Shown piece by piece: positions 16,154-24,612 of a DNA stretch of 58,670 bases. The stretch is from an uncultured Granulosicoccaceae bacterium (lineage in GTDB: Bacteria > Pseudomonadota > Gammaproteobacteria > Granulosicoccales > Granulosicoccaceae). The first letter of the stretch is position 1. The number at the start of each line of letters is the position of its first letter. The notes under the pieces were generated by a model, which saw only the letters and a list, made by a program, of their open reading frames with translations, had not been told where the DNA came from and did not search any database. The position numbers and the translations under genes are program-made. The stretch lies in contig CALGND010000085.1 of NCBI GenBank assembly GCA_937958675.1, positions 1 to 58,670 on the forward strand, written 5' to 3'.

Positions 16154-17851
16154 ATGACAGGCAATTCGTCAAACAATCCAGAGATACCACTACGCCCGGC
16201 GCAGCAGGTTATGCGTCTGGAGCGGATGGGCTCGTTTCATCAAAGCAGGCTAAGTTTTATGCGCGTATTGCTACGCCGTATTAAGCAACAAAATTGGCGA
16301 TTTAAGCGCCCGATTTTTCGAATTGATGATAACGGGGTGGGTGTTGCTACTTATAGTGTTAGCGGGCCTGAGCGAAGCTACACCTTAATCGCTTTTGCGC
16401 ACGATCTACCTGCCGAACAACGTTCCGACAGGGTGATCGCTGATGCGTGGGATTCCACGTTTACGCTTTTCGATGGTATTCCAACTGAAGATGACATCAC
16501 TCGCTTATCTCGCAATGTTCCATTGCAAGAGGCCGGGCGTATCAGCGAGAGTGAATTAACCTTGTCGCGGGCAAATCGTTCGGTGAGAATGTTCGAATAC
16601 GTTGTTGATTGCTTGAGTAAGGGTAAGCAACCCAATACTGAAACTCTAGAAGAAGTTGGTTACCTGATGCGTACTACAGCTGTATATGGCTCGGGTAAGT
16701 TTGGTGCTGCCGATCGATCTGTGTGGGCTGATAGGCCGGAGTTTGCCGGGTCGTTTAGACCAGAGCTACTAGCTGTATGGTTAATTCGCTCTTTTACTAT
16801 CGATCTAGTTGAACACTTGGCGCAAGTGCGTGGTGGTGAGAACGCGGTTGCAATCGATTCTGAAATCAAGCGACGAATTGGTGTGGGAAACTCCACTGGT
16901 TTAGGTATGGCGCCATTCTTAATGAATCACCCTCGTCTGATTCATACTTGGGTCCATGCACGAGAAAAAGCGCTCGCCATTGTGCGTAGCGTGTTGAGTA
17001 TTGAAAATGTTGAGGCGGAAGAATTTAATAAGCTAGTTAAAAGTGCTCAACGCAACGCTCGCTACTGGCGCAGCGATCATCCTTTGCAAGTTGAAAAATT
17101 AGCGCAACTACGTCACGATCTTGATCGATTTAGTGAGTACCTAAGCGCTAACCCACTAAGTGGTAGACAGCCATGGAACACACTGTACGGTTGGGTTGAA
17201 ACTAATTTGGGCTTGGAGGCACAAGAGCAAATTATATCGTTGATCATTGAACCCTATGGCGAATTGATTGATCATCTTGCTGATACCATGCAAACAGATG
17301 AAACTCGCCTCTACGCTATTGATGGTGCTATGTCAGTGGCTGATTTAATGCTCGCAATCGAAAAAGACTATCAATGGGCGATAGATACAGATTTTAACCA
17401 AGAAAACGCTATTGCACGTGTTTGGTACGTATCAGCGGAAAAGCTCGAGCCCAGATTAGGAGAGCGTTTCGATGAGCCTATCGAGCCTTTTGAACAACCG
17501 TTAGCGCCTGGCAGGGAGGTTGCGGATATGTATCAAACGTTGCAATCCTTACCTGAAAAGACAACCGTTGCTGCGATGTTGTGTAGCCATGATAAATTTA
17601 GAAGTGCGGTACGCAGAGTACAAATGTTGCAAACATTTCCTTATGCTGAAGTGCGCGATAATACAATCTCGTCCGATATGCTGGCAATCGATTTGCTTCG
17701 CTGCAAACTGTCGTTTTTTGGCGCGACACGCTTTGATCCTCGATCTGATCGTTGGGTTCGTATCACGATGTACAAAGGTGCACCTTATCCAGATGAGCTA
17801 GAACATTTTGATCCTGATGTGCTGGCTTATTTCTTTGACGACGCAGCATGA
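16154..17851 (+). CDS. Conserved-looking protein of unknown function (partner of DUF3726 protein)
   Basis: I do not recognise this 565-residue soluble protein. ATG 16154 (MTGNSSNNPEIPL) is preferred; GTG 16136 adds six residues. It lacks a signal peptide, membrane segments and an obvious nucleotide or metal motif. The N-terminal third is basic and rich in Arg (RLSFMRVLLRRIKQQNWRFKRP), and the middle contains VGNSTGLGMAPFLMNHPRLIHTWV. Composition and codon use look like the neighbours, so it seems a genuine, locally adapted gene. Its stop overlaps the next gene's start (ATGA), which strongly suggests that the two products work together. The divergent neighbour is ddaH. Confidence 0.8.
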   Translation: MTGNSSNNPEIPLRPAQQVMRLERMGSFHQSRLSFMRVLLRRIKQQNWRFKRPIFRIDDNGVGVATYSVSGPERSYTLIAFAHDLPAEQRSDRVIADAWDSTFTLFDGIPTEDDITRLSRNVPLQEAGRISESELTLSRANRSVRMFEYVVDCLSKGKQPNTETLEEVGYLMRTTAVYGSGKFGAADRSVWADRPEFAGSFRPELLAVWLIRSFTIDLVEHLAQVRGGENAVAIDSEIKRRIGVGNSTGLGMAPFLMNHPRLIHTWVHAREKALAIVRSVLSIENVEAEEFNKLVKSAQRNARYWRSDHPLQVEKLAQLRHDLDRFSEYLSANPLSGRQPWNTLYGWVETNLGLEAQEQIISLIIEPYGELIDHLADTMQTDETRLYAIDGAMSVADLMLAIEKDYQWAIDTDFNQENAIARVWYVSAEKLEPRLGERFDEPIEPFEQPLAPGREVADMYQTLQSLPEKTTVAAMLCSHDKFRSAVRRVQMLQTFPYAEVRDNTISSDMLAIDLLRCKLSFFGATRFDPRSDRWVRITMYKGAPYPDELEHFDPDVLAYFFDDAA

Positions 17852-18474
17852 AATGGCCACTGGGAGAGCTTCGGGCCTTAGCGATCAAAGCGACACGAGG
17901 AGCAGGCTTTAGTTGGAGTTTCGCCGAAGAGGCAGGTTACGCTACTCAATGGCTTGAGTCGCATGGAGTTGCAGGGGTATCACAGCTTGCAAACTATTTA
18001 CAGTGGGCTGAGGTAAACGGTCGGCTTAGTGCGCCACTTGATATGCTCGAAGGTAAACCTGATGAGCTATCTCTTAAGTGCCCTATCGCCGTGGGCTGTT
18101 TTATAGCAGATTCCCAAGCAGCAGCAGGTAACGCTCGTCTTCGAGTCTGCCAACCCACTCTACTGTTGCCTTTTCTGGCGTTAACCGCAGGCGCGCAAAC
18201 GATTGTCTGCAGTATCAATAATGTGCCAATAGCTTTGTGTGCAGATGGTATTGACCAAGCCGCGCTTAATTTGCCTGAACTTGGTTTAGCGGAGGCGAGC
18301 CTGAGTTGGCAGCTTACACAAGATGCGGCCCCTATGTGCATATCAAAAAGCCGTGCATCGAATGATAAACAATCGATTCAGATCTTAAAGGGTTTTGCAG
18401 ATAAAACCTATGCTCCGGCTACTGAAGCTTCTCGATTGGGTGGCGCAGGCGCAGGAACCACTGATAACGATTGA
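17848..18474 (+). CDS. DUF3726-like protein
   Basis: Protein of 208 residues whose opening (LGELRALAIKATRGAGFSWSFAEEAGYATQWLESHG) I recognise as DUF3726, a family of unknown function. The central part is hydrophobic and Ala-rich (LLLPFLALTAGAQTIVC) but not clearly membrane-spanning. It is translationally coupled by an ATGA overlap to the unknown ~565-residue protein upstream, and the two probably form a two-gene operon facing the hpaF-like gene end-to-end. No catalytic motif is evident, so no function is proposed. Confidence 0.72.
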   Translation: MKWPLGELRALAIKATRGAGFSWSFAEEAGYATQWLESHGVAGVSQLANYLQWAEVNGRLSAPLDMLEGKPDELSLKCPIAVGCFIADSQAAAGNARLRVCQPTLLLPFLALTAGAQTIVCSINNVPIALCADGIDQAALNLPELGLAEASLSWQLTQDAAPMCISKSRASNDKQSIQILKGFADKTYAPATEASRLGGAGAGTTDND

Positions 18475-18490
18475 ACACCCCGCGTTTAAT

Positions 18491-18874
18491 TTAGCTGGCT
18501 AGGTGTTTATTAATCTGATTGTATTTGTGGCTGTAGCGCGCATCTATTTCAACTATCTCAAGTGATAGTGCAGATGGGGCTATTTCAAATGCTGCCTGAG
18601 TAAATTGCTTAGTGGCTTCAAAAATTAATGTGCTTGCTGATTCCTTTTGTTCATGAGTACGGCCTTCACCAATTCTTAATTGCATATGGATAAACCCGTA
18701 GTCCTCATCGCCGTCGGCAATGGTGTACGTAGCACATTCATGAAAACGAACTCTAATACCGCCTAGCGGGAAGATTCCTGTTGCCATCATGGCATCACGA
18801 AGCTCATCTGCCAGTGCTTGCAGGCTTAGGCGATCAGCAATATTTTTCGAATATTCAACCATTAAATGTGGCAT
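18491..18874 (-). CDS. hpaF: 5-carboxymethyl-2-hydroxymuconate isomerase-like protein
   Basis: Small tautomerase-fold protein of 127 residues, the normal CHMI length. It begins MPHLMVEYSKNI, placing the catalytic Pro immediately after the initiator Met. The family core (GIFPLGGIRVRFHECATYTIADGDEDYGFIHMQLRIGEGR) is clear. CHMI acts in the homoprotocatechuate meta-cleavage pathway. No ring-cleavage genes are adjacent, so its partner pathway lies elsewhere or it has another keto-enol substrate. It converges with the DUF3726 gene and is divergent from paaI across a 200-base intergenic region. Confidence 0.85.
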   Translation of the reverse strand: MPHLMVEYSKNIADRLSLQALADELRDAMMATGIFPLGGIRVRFHECATYTIADGDEDYGFIHMQLRIGEGRTHEQKESASTLIFEATKQFTQAAFEIAPSALSLEIVEIDARYSHKYNQINKHLAS

Positions 18875-19015
18875 AAAAAGCTCTTTGCTTGATTACATTT
18901 GATTGGGTAGAAACATTTTAGCGATCATCAATAAAAATCAGCGTTGTTTTCTCGTCACTGTATCACGAATTATAAGCGCTCTAGCAGGGACTGAGGCCGC
19001 ATTAATTAGGCGGCA

Positions 19016-19045
19016 TTGACCCTTTGTAGCGTGGCGGACTACACT
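19016..19045 (+). promoter_or_regulatory. Candidate sigma-70 promoter for paaI-paaK
   Basis: A TTGACC -35 element (19016-19021) is followed after 18 bases by TACACT (19040-19045), which matches four of six -10 positions. It sits 29 bases before the paaI start codon in the intergenic region divergent from the hpaF-like gene. Confidence 0.4.
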
Positions 19046-19074
19046 CTTAGGCCTTTAGAAATAGCTTCAAGCAA

Positions 19075-19533
19075 ATGGACGACGACCAAAACCCCGATTT
19101 ATCGAGCCCACAAAAAATGGCAGAGGCATGTGCATCGCTAATGTGGCAAACCGACCAATGCTCGAAATCCATGGGCATGCAATTAGATGCAGTTGGCTGT
19201 GGCACGGCGACACTGTCGATGGTGGTGAAGGCCGATATGCTCAATGGACAGTATAATTGTCACGGTGGAGTGATGTTCACCCTAGCTGATAGTGCTTTTG
19301 CATTTGCATGCAATGCTTATAACCAATTTACGGTTGCACAGCACTGTAGTATCAGTTTTTTAAAGCCAGTTCAGGAACACGATAAATTAATCGCAGTTGC
19401 TGCTGAGCGCTGGAGGGAAGGTCGTTCGGGTATTTATGATGTGGTGATTACTCGAGACGATGAACTGATTGCGGAGTTTCGTGGCCATTCTAGAACAGTA
19501 CGTGGCCAGATGTTTCCCGACGTTCAGAGCTAA
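19075..19533 (+). CDS. paaI: Hotdog acyl-CoA thioesterase, PaaI family
   Basis: Phenylacetic-acid-pathway type thioesterase that hydrolyses hydroxyphenylacetyl-CoA and related dead-end CoA esters. It has 152 residues with the single hotdog domain; the characteristic HGGVMFTLADSAFAFACN segment carries the catalytic Asp, and QHCSISFLKPV follows. It is 82 bases upstream of paaK on the same strand and likely co-transcribed with it. The ring-epoxidase genes paaABCDE are not in the window, so the pair may serve a distant paa operon or relieve trapped CoA. Confidence 0.88.
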   Translation: MDDDQNPDLSSPQKMAEACASLMWQTDQCSKSMGMQLDAVGCGTATLSMVVKADMLNGQYNCHGGVMFTLADSAFAFACNAYNQFTVAQHCSISFLKPVQEHDKLIAVAAERWREGRSGIYDVVITRDDELIAEFRGHSRTVRGQMFPDVQS

Positions 19534-19615
19534 CAATCGTCATTTAGCCAAACGCACCAAATACGAGACCGCTCACACTTAGTGATTAAATCGAACTCAT
19601 TACAAGAGCCAATAT

Positions 19616-20917
19616 ATGCTTGACCTCACTCCTAAAAAATCTGATCTTGAACCTATTGAAATTGCGTCGCGTGATGAAATTACGGCTTTGCAGATGGAAC
19701 GCCTGAAGTGGTCACTCAATCATGCCTATAGCAATGTAAAACACTACAAGCAGGTATTTGATAAGCAAGGTGTACACCCAGACGATCTACACACGCTCGC
19801 AGACTTAGCAAAATTTCCGTTCACTGTTAAAGCAGATTTGCGTGATAACTATCCGTTTGGCATGTTTGCTGTGCCCTCTGATCAAGTTGCGCGTGTTCAT
19901 GCGTCCTCGGGCACCACGGGAAAGCCCACTGTTGTGGGTTACACCAAAAACGATATTGATACTTGGAGTAACGTGATGGCGCGCTCCATTCGTGCCTCAG
20001 GTGGTAGAGCTGGCGACACGGTGCATGTGTCGTACGGCTATGGTTTGTTTACGGGTGGCTTAGGCGCACACTACGGGGCAGAGAAGCTTGGTTGCAAAGT
20101 GATTCCGGTTTCTGGTGGTATGACAGAACGACAAGTGACGTTACTTGAAGATTTTAAAGCCGATATTATTATGGTTACGCCTTCATATATGTTGTCGATT
20201 CTGGATGAGTATCGTCGTCAAGGTATCGACCCTGCAAAAAGTGCCTTAAAGGTAGGTATCTTTGGAGCAGAGCCTTGGACTAATGCAATACGAGCCGAAA
20301 TAGAGGCGGCGTTTGATATGCACGCTGTCGACATCTATGGCTTATCGGAGATCATGGGGCCCGGGGTGGCCAATGAATGCGTTGAGACCAAAGATGGTTT
20401 GCATATCTGGGAGGATCACTTTTATCCTGAAATAATTAATCCAGAGACTGGTGATTTAGTGGCTGATGGCGAGCAGGGAGAACTTGTATTTACATCATTA
20501 ACGAAAGAGGCCTTCCCTATAATTCGCTATCGCACACGGGATTTAACAAAACTATTGCCTGGCACAGCACGCAGTATGAGGCGTATGGAAAAAATCACTG
20601 GGCGTTCGGACGACATGATGATCATCCGAGGAGTTAATGTTTTCCCATCTCAGATTGAAGAACTTTTAGCTAAGTTACCAGAACTGGCTCCACACTATCA
20701 AATTGTGTTGGATAAAAAAGATCGTTTAGACACCATGACTGTGATTGTTGAACCTGCCTTGGGTGTTAATGACCAATCTGGTCATTCTGCTGGTGAGCAG
20801 CTTGCGCAAATTATTAAAAATACTATCGGAGTCACGGCATCAGTGTCGGTACAGCAAGAAGGCGGAGTAGAACGATCGCAGGGTAAAGCGCGACGTATTG
20901 TCGATAATCGCAATTAG
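19616..20917 (+). CDS. paaK: Phenylacetate-CoA ligase
   Basis: AMP-forming ligase that activates phenylacetate to phenylacetyl-CoA, 433 residues, the usual length. The PaaK N-terminus (QMERLKWSLNHAYSNVKHYK), ATP-binding loop HASSGTTGKPTVVGYT, the YGLSEIMGPGVANEC motif and the C-terminal RSDDMMIIRGVNVFPSQIEE segment are all intact. It follows paaI. No other catabolic paa gene is adjacent, so substrate specificity for phenylacetate rather than another aryl acetate is a family-level inference. Confidence 0.92.
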   Translation: MLDLTPKKSDLEPIEIASRDEITALQMERLKWSLNHAYSNVKHYKQVFDKQGVHPDDLHTLADLAKFPFTVKADLRDNYPFGMFAVPSDQVARVHASSGTTGKPTVVGYTKNDIDTWSNVMARSIRASGGRAGDTVHVSYGYGLFTGGLGAHYGAEKLGCKVIPVSGGMTERQVTLLEDFKADIIMVTPSYMLSILDEYRRQGIDPAKSALKVGIFGAEPWTNAIRAEIEAAFDMHAVDIYGLSEIMGPGVANECVETKDGLHIWEDHFYPEIINPETGDLVADGEQGELVFTSLTKEAFPIIRYRTRDLTKLLPGTARSMRRMEKITGRSDDMMIIRGVNVFPSQIEELLAKLPELAPHYQIVLDKKDRLDTMTVIVEPALGVNDQSGHSAGEQLAQIIKNTIGVTASVSVQQEGGVERSQGKARRIVDNRN

Positions 20918-21000
20918 AGGCGAGCATTAAGCCAAATTGGCTTAACTCATCTGTAAATCTGTCAGCTTAATCATCAGCAAGAATACCAGCAAAACTAATT

Positions 21001-22197
21001 GTGCCAGAGTCTAAAAAAATTCAGCCAAAGTACCTTGTAATATATTGCGGCTTGTTGATGTCTCTTTCAGCATTTTCTATAGATATTAGTTTGCCGTTTT
21101 TCCCTGATATCGCTAGCTCACTTGAATCAACGCTATCGGTAATGCCGCTAGTCGTGACTGTATTCCTGTTGTTTATGGGTATTGGCAATTTAGTGTTTGG
21201 CACATTGTCAGATAAGTACGGTCGTAAGCCTGTATTGATTGGCACTCTAACTATGTTTATTGGTGGCGCTGTCGTTTGTGGATTGGCAGACACTTTGCAG
21301 CAGCTACTTACTGGGCGTGCCTTGCAAGGGTTTGCTGTAGGGGCGATGCCAGTGGTTGCAACGGCTATTTTGCGCGATACGTTTTCGGGTCGCGAACTAG
21401 GTCGAAGCATGGCTATCGCTACTGGCATTTTTTCTATCGGCCCAATTGTGGCGCCGTTATTAGGTGTGGCGTTAGCAGAAGTTGGGGGAAGCTGGCGAAC
21501 GGTGTTTTATATCACCGCCGTTTATGCAGTAATGCTGTTAACCGTTCTGTTGATTATTCCTGAAACTAATAAGAAGCTCTCGGCAGATGCTACTAACGCT
21601 ACGGTGATGTGGCGCAACAGCAAAGCCATATTATTGCATCCACAGTCAGGTTACTTTTTAATGGTCAGCGCAATCACTTATATTGCGATGATCCTAATTG
21701 TCTCGACTGCTCCCGCGATTTTTAACAATGAATTTGGCATTACAGGTGCCAAATTTGCTGTGTTATTTGCATTGCATGGTACCGGCATTATTGTCGGGCA
21801 AGTACTCAATCACCGTTTGATTGCCGTGTATGGAGTTGTAAAAACTGCATTGCTAGCTGCATTGATTATGGGTGCGTCAACCTTATCGATAGTGCTCTTT
21901 GCTTTGATGGGTTGGCTCAACGAATATTGGCTGAGCTTCTTGGTTGCTTTTTTTGCAGTGGGCTTTTTGTCAGTTATCGCTAATTCAACAACAATGCTGC
22001 TGCAACCACAAGGCGATAAGGCGGGCTTAGCGGCATCAATAAGAGGTGCAACGAGTTCTGTGGTAGCGACGATCGGTAGTAGCATCCTAGCGTTGTTTGT
22101 TCAAAACAGTGTGCTGCTATGGGGAGCTGCGTTGTTTGGCGTAAGTTTTATATCTGCGTCTTTACTATATCGGTGGCACACGCATCATCGAGTTTAG
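21001..22197 (+). CDS. Bcr/CflA-type MFS exporter
   Basis: Major facilitator of 398 residues with about 12 hydrophobic segments, starting at GTG 21001. The N-terminal SIDISLPFFPDIASSLE and the loop between helices 2 and 3 (GTLSDKYGRKPVLIG) are typical of Bcr/CflA multidrug or metabolite exporters, as is the GRALQGFAVGAMPVVATAILRD motif. It is separate from paaK by 83 bases. Its stop overlaps that of the convergent GntR gene by four bases. Substrate unknown. Confidence 0.87.
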   Translation: MPESKKIQPKYLVIYCGLLMSLSAFSIDISLPFFPDIASSLESTLSVMPLVVTVFLLFMGIGNLVFGTLSDKYGRKPVLIGTLTMFIGGAVVCGLADTLQQLLTGRALQGFAVGAMPVVATAILRDTFSGRELGRSMAIATGIFSIGPIVAPLLGVALAEVGGSWRTVFYITAVYAVMLLTVLLIIPETNKKLSADATNATVMWRNSKAILLHPQSGYFLMVSAITYIAMILIVSTAPAIFNNEFGITGAKFAVLFALHGTGIIVGQVLNHRLIAVYGVVKTALLAALIMGASTLSIVLFALMGWLNEYWLSFLVAFFAVGFLSVIANSTTMLLQPQGDKAGLAASIRGATSSVVATIGSSILALFVQNSVLLWGAALFGVSFISASLLYRWHTHHRV

Positions 22198-22883
22198 GTA
22201 GACGCAGAACGGGTTAACGATAACCTTGCAGCCTCTAGATGTTCTTTCATCATAGCAGCGGCAGCCTCAGGCTCTCTTGCTCGAATTGCAGTAATAATTT
22301 GCCTGTGTTGTCTGTTATAGAGTGACATCGTTGCGTTGTTAAGCGTGATTTGACGCATCTGCGACCATTCTGCTTGGTTACGCACCGAGCTCATTTGGCT
22401 CACGATCCAGATTAACAAGCTATTACCAGTGGATTGCGCAAGACGTGTATGCAATTGTGTATCAGCCTCTGCAAATGCAATCACATCGCCATTGCAGTTT
22501 TCCATGCGTTCCATTAGCAACTCCATTTCATCTAGATCTTGGGTGCGAGCATGCAGCACCGCTAAGCGGCAAATATGAGGCTCTAGTGCAAAACGTGCAT
22601 CGATGAGCTCCAGAGGGCGAGCGGACATAATGACGGAATGTGCGGCACTCTCCGGATCATAGGTAATGTAGGTACCACTGCCAGGTCTGATCTCAACCAG
22701 CTCTTCTTCTGCCAATCGATTTAACGCTTCTCGAATAGTGCCTCTGGCTACGCCATATTTTGCGGCTAACAAACGCTCTGGTGGAAGGCGATCATGCTGG
22801 CCGATCTCACCTTGTTTTATTTCAGTTCTTATCAACCCAGCGATCTCGGTTGATCCCATCCTGATTGCGTTAATTTCTGCCAT
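22194..22883 (-). CDS. GntR-family regulator with FCD domain
   Basis: Transcriptional regulator of about 229 residues. N-terminal winged helix of GntR type (LPPERLLAAKYGVARGTIREALNRLAEEELVEIRPGSGTYI) and a C-terminal helical FCD ligand-binding domain with Asp/His ligands (EADTQLHTRLAQSTGNSLL, then NRQHRQIITAI). I prefer ATG 22883 (MAEINAIRM); the longer frame to 22922 would run through the likely operator, and ATG 22862 is also possible. It is divergent from the FAD oxidoreductase that starts the amine cluster and probably controls it. FCD regulators usually sense small carboxylates or amino acids. Confidence 0.87.
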   Translation of the reverse strand: MAEINAIRMGSTEIAGLIRTEIKQGEIGQHDRLPPERLLAAKYGVARGTIREALNRLAEEELVEIRPGSGTYITYDPESAAHSVIMSARPLELIDARFALEPHICRLAVLHARTQDLDEMELLMERMENCNGDVIAFAEADTQLHTRLAQSTGNSLLIWIVSQMSSVRNQAEWSQMRQITLNNATMSLYNRQHRQIITAIRAREPEAAAAMMKEHLEAARLSLTRSAST

Positions 22884-22900
22884 GTTGGTAGCCGCATAGT

Positions 22901-22918
22901 CCAATATCAAACCAATAT
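22901..22918. promoter_or_regulatory. Paired CCAATAT boxes, possible GntR operator
   Basis: CCAATAT occurs at 22901-22907 and 22912-22918, 11 bases (one helical turn) apart. The boxes lie just upstream of the GntR gene's likely start and about 108 bases before the divergent FAD oxidoreductase start. I infer a regulator site; many FCD proteins bind palindromes instead, so this is tentative. Confidence 0.3.
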
Positions 22919-23025
22919 ACACTAAAATGGATTAAATATGAAAGTTTGGATCAGAACGGGTTGCAATGCGGTTCAGATCTATTTATTCTCGCGGTCTGTC
23001 CACTGGTGAATTATCGAAGGTATTC

Positions 23026-24369
23026 ATGGCGTTTCCTAAGCAAGCTGAGTTCTTGATTATCGGTGCTGGTATCCACGGCTTATCAACAGCATGGAGACTG
23101 GCCGAGCGTCTGCAGGCGGCAGGTGAAAAAGTAGAAGGCCGTGTGTTGGTTATAGACAAAGATGGTATTGCGGCAGGGGCTTCAGGTATCGCTTGTGGGG
23201 TTGTTCGTAATAACTATTTTCAACCAGCGATGCGCAACTTGATGGCTCATTCAGTGGGTGTTTGGGAATCCGACATGGCTGCGTTTAGCTACCACCCGGT
23301 TGGCTATATGCAAATTTCTAGCGAATCCATGCATGAAGATGTCGCCCAAATCTACTCAGAGCAACAAGCAATTGGTTACGAAAGTGTTTTTATAGAGGGT
23401 GAGACTAAATGTCGTGACTACATGAAAGAGATGTTCAGCGATTGGCAGGCGCAAAACATCACCTCCGTGTTACATGAAAAGAGAGGCGGTTACGCGAACA
23501 ACACTAAGGCGATCTATGCATTAGCTAAAAAAGCAGAAGATCTAGGTGTGCGTATTTTAACTGGTGTTGAAGTCACGGGTATGAACACAGAGAGTGCGTC
23601 GTCGGCAGTTAAATCAGTTGAGACTAACAAGGGAACTATCGAGTGCAACAAGCTCGTTGTAGGTGCGGGCCCATGGGTGCGCGACTTCTGGAATATGCTT
23701 GAGCTGCCCAAACAAATTGAAGTGAAAGATTTAAGCGGTGAGGTTCACCAAGATGTTGATATGTGGCGGTACTGGCAACTTGAAGAAGGCGTGTTAGATG
23801 TTAAGCCCGATACCTTAATGATGAACAATGGCGAAATGCCGCCGGTATTGCACGTTGATACAGACGCGCCGTTAGTGTCTGATGTGGACGGCAAGGTCAT
23901 CACAGAAGATATGTGGGGTATTTACTACAAGCCCGATTGGCACTTTGGAGGGGTTCAAGGTGGGGCAGCACCGTATAAGGTTAATACGCCGGTGGACTCA
24001 GTAGCAATTGATCCATACGGCCCATCAAGCCCAGAATTCGTCGCCAGCACCGACTTTGCGCACATGTGGGTGTCGGCACTAGCGCATTGCCACAAACGAT
24101 TTGAAGGCCACTCAAATAACTATCATCGCGAAGCATCGGGTGGTATCGGCTGCTTTACCGCAGATAGCTTTCCCGTATTTGATACATTTAATCAAAACGT
24201 ATCCATAATCGCCGACAGCAACCATGGCTACAAGATGTTAGGCGTCGGTCATTTGGTTGCTGACGAAGTGTTGGGTGAAGAGCAAGATCTACTCAAGCCA
24301 TTTCGATTTGATCGATTTGCCAAAGGCGAGCTGCACCCAACTTCAAGTAGCCCTTTTCCTTGGAGCTAG
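23026..24369 (+). CDS. FAD-dependent amine/amino-acid oxidoreductase (DAO/SoxB-like)
   Basis: Single-chain flavoprotein of 447 residues from ATG 23026, which has a good ribosome site (GAAGG). The FAD motif FLIIGAGIHGLSTAWRLAERL is at the N-terminus, then AGASGIACGVVRNNYFQPAMR, similar to SoxB/dimethylglycine-type oxidases. The C-terminal region contains GIGCFTADSFPVFD and SNHGYKMLGVGHLVADEVLG. It is the first gene of the plus-strand amine cluster. Because no four-gene Mgd set is adjacent, this protein is a candidate for oxidising the N-alkylglutamate-type product of the GlxBCD/Mgs-like enzyme. That role is inferred; it could instead act on sarcosine, dimethylglycine or another secondary amine. 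Confidence 0.82.
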   Translation: MAFPKQAEFLIIGAGIHGLSTAWRLAERLQAAGEKVEGRVLVIDKDGIAAGASGIACGVVRNNYFQPAMRNLMAHSVGVWESDMAAFSYHPVGYMQISSESMHEDVAQIYSEQQAIGYESVFIEGETKCRDYMKEMFSDWQAQNITSVLHEKRGGYANNTKAIYALAKKAEDLGVRILTGVEVTGMNTESASSAVKSVETNKGTIECNKLVVGAGPWVRDFWNMLELPKQIEVKDLSGEVHQDVDMWRYWQLEEGVLDVKPDTLMMNNGEMPPVLHVDTDAPLVSDVDGKVITEDMWGIYYKPDWHFGGVQGGAAPYKVNTPVDSVAIDPYGPSSPEFVASTDFAHMWVSALAHCHKRFEGHSNNYHREASGGIGCFTADSFPVFDTFNQNVSIIADSNHGYKMLGVGHLVADEVLGEEQDLLKPFRFDRFAKGELHPTSSSPFPWS

Positions 24370-24394
24370 CGCTTGGCAAACATGTGCAGGCGCT
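24368..24394 (+). other. Hairpin at the end of the FAD oxidoreductase gene
   Basis: AGCGCTTG (24368-24375) pairs with CAGGCGCT (24387-24394), an eight-pair stem with one G-T pair and an 11-base loop, beginning within the stop codon. No T-run follows, so it is more likely a 3'-end stabiliser or processing site than a terminator. The rest of the 243-base gap before the ligase gene shows no other clear element. Confidence 0.35.
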
Positions 24395-24612
24395 AAACAC
24401 TTGCCAGTACCTGCGCTTGTCGCTAATAATGAGTTTAGGTTTTTTGGAATAAGTCGTCGATTAAGAAGTATGGAGTGAAAAAGTACGTAACAATAAATAA
24501 TAAAGTACGAAATTGCATAAAACTCAAACCGGTGCGCTTAAGGCACTGAATTAACAAGTCGCGTAAGGCATACCGTCTTTTCGCAACCTAATAAATCTTG
24601 TGGAGACAACAC

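Noticed and set aside
24370..24395. Sigma-54 promoter with GG and GC elements near 24373
   Set aside because: Spacing between GG and GC is nine bases rather than ten, and the TTGC element is missing.
24370..24612. Riboswitch (glycine or glutamine type) upstream of the ligase gene
   Set aside because: Only one short hairpin is visible; I could not place the conserved core of either class.
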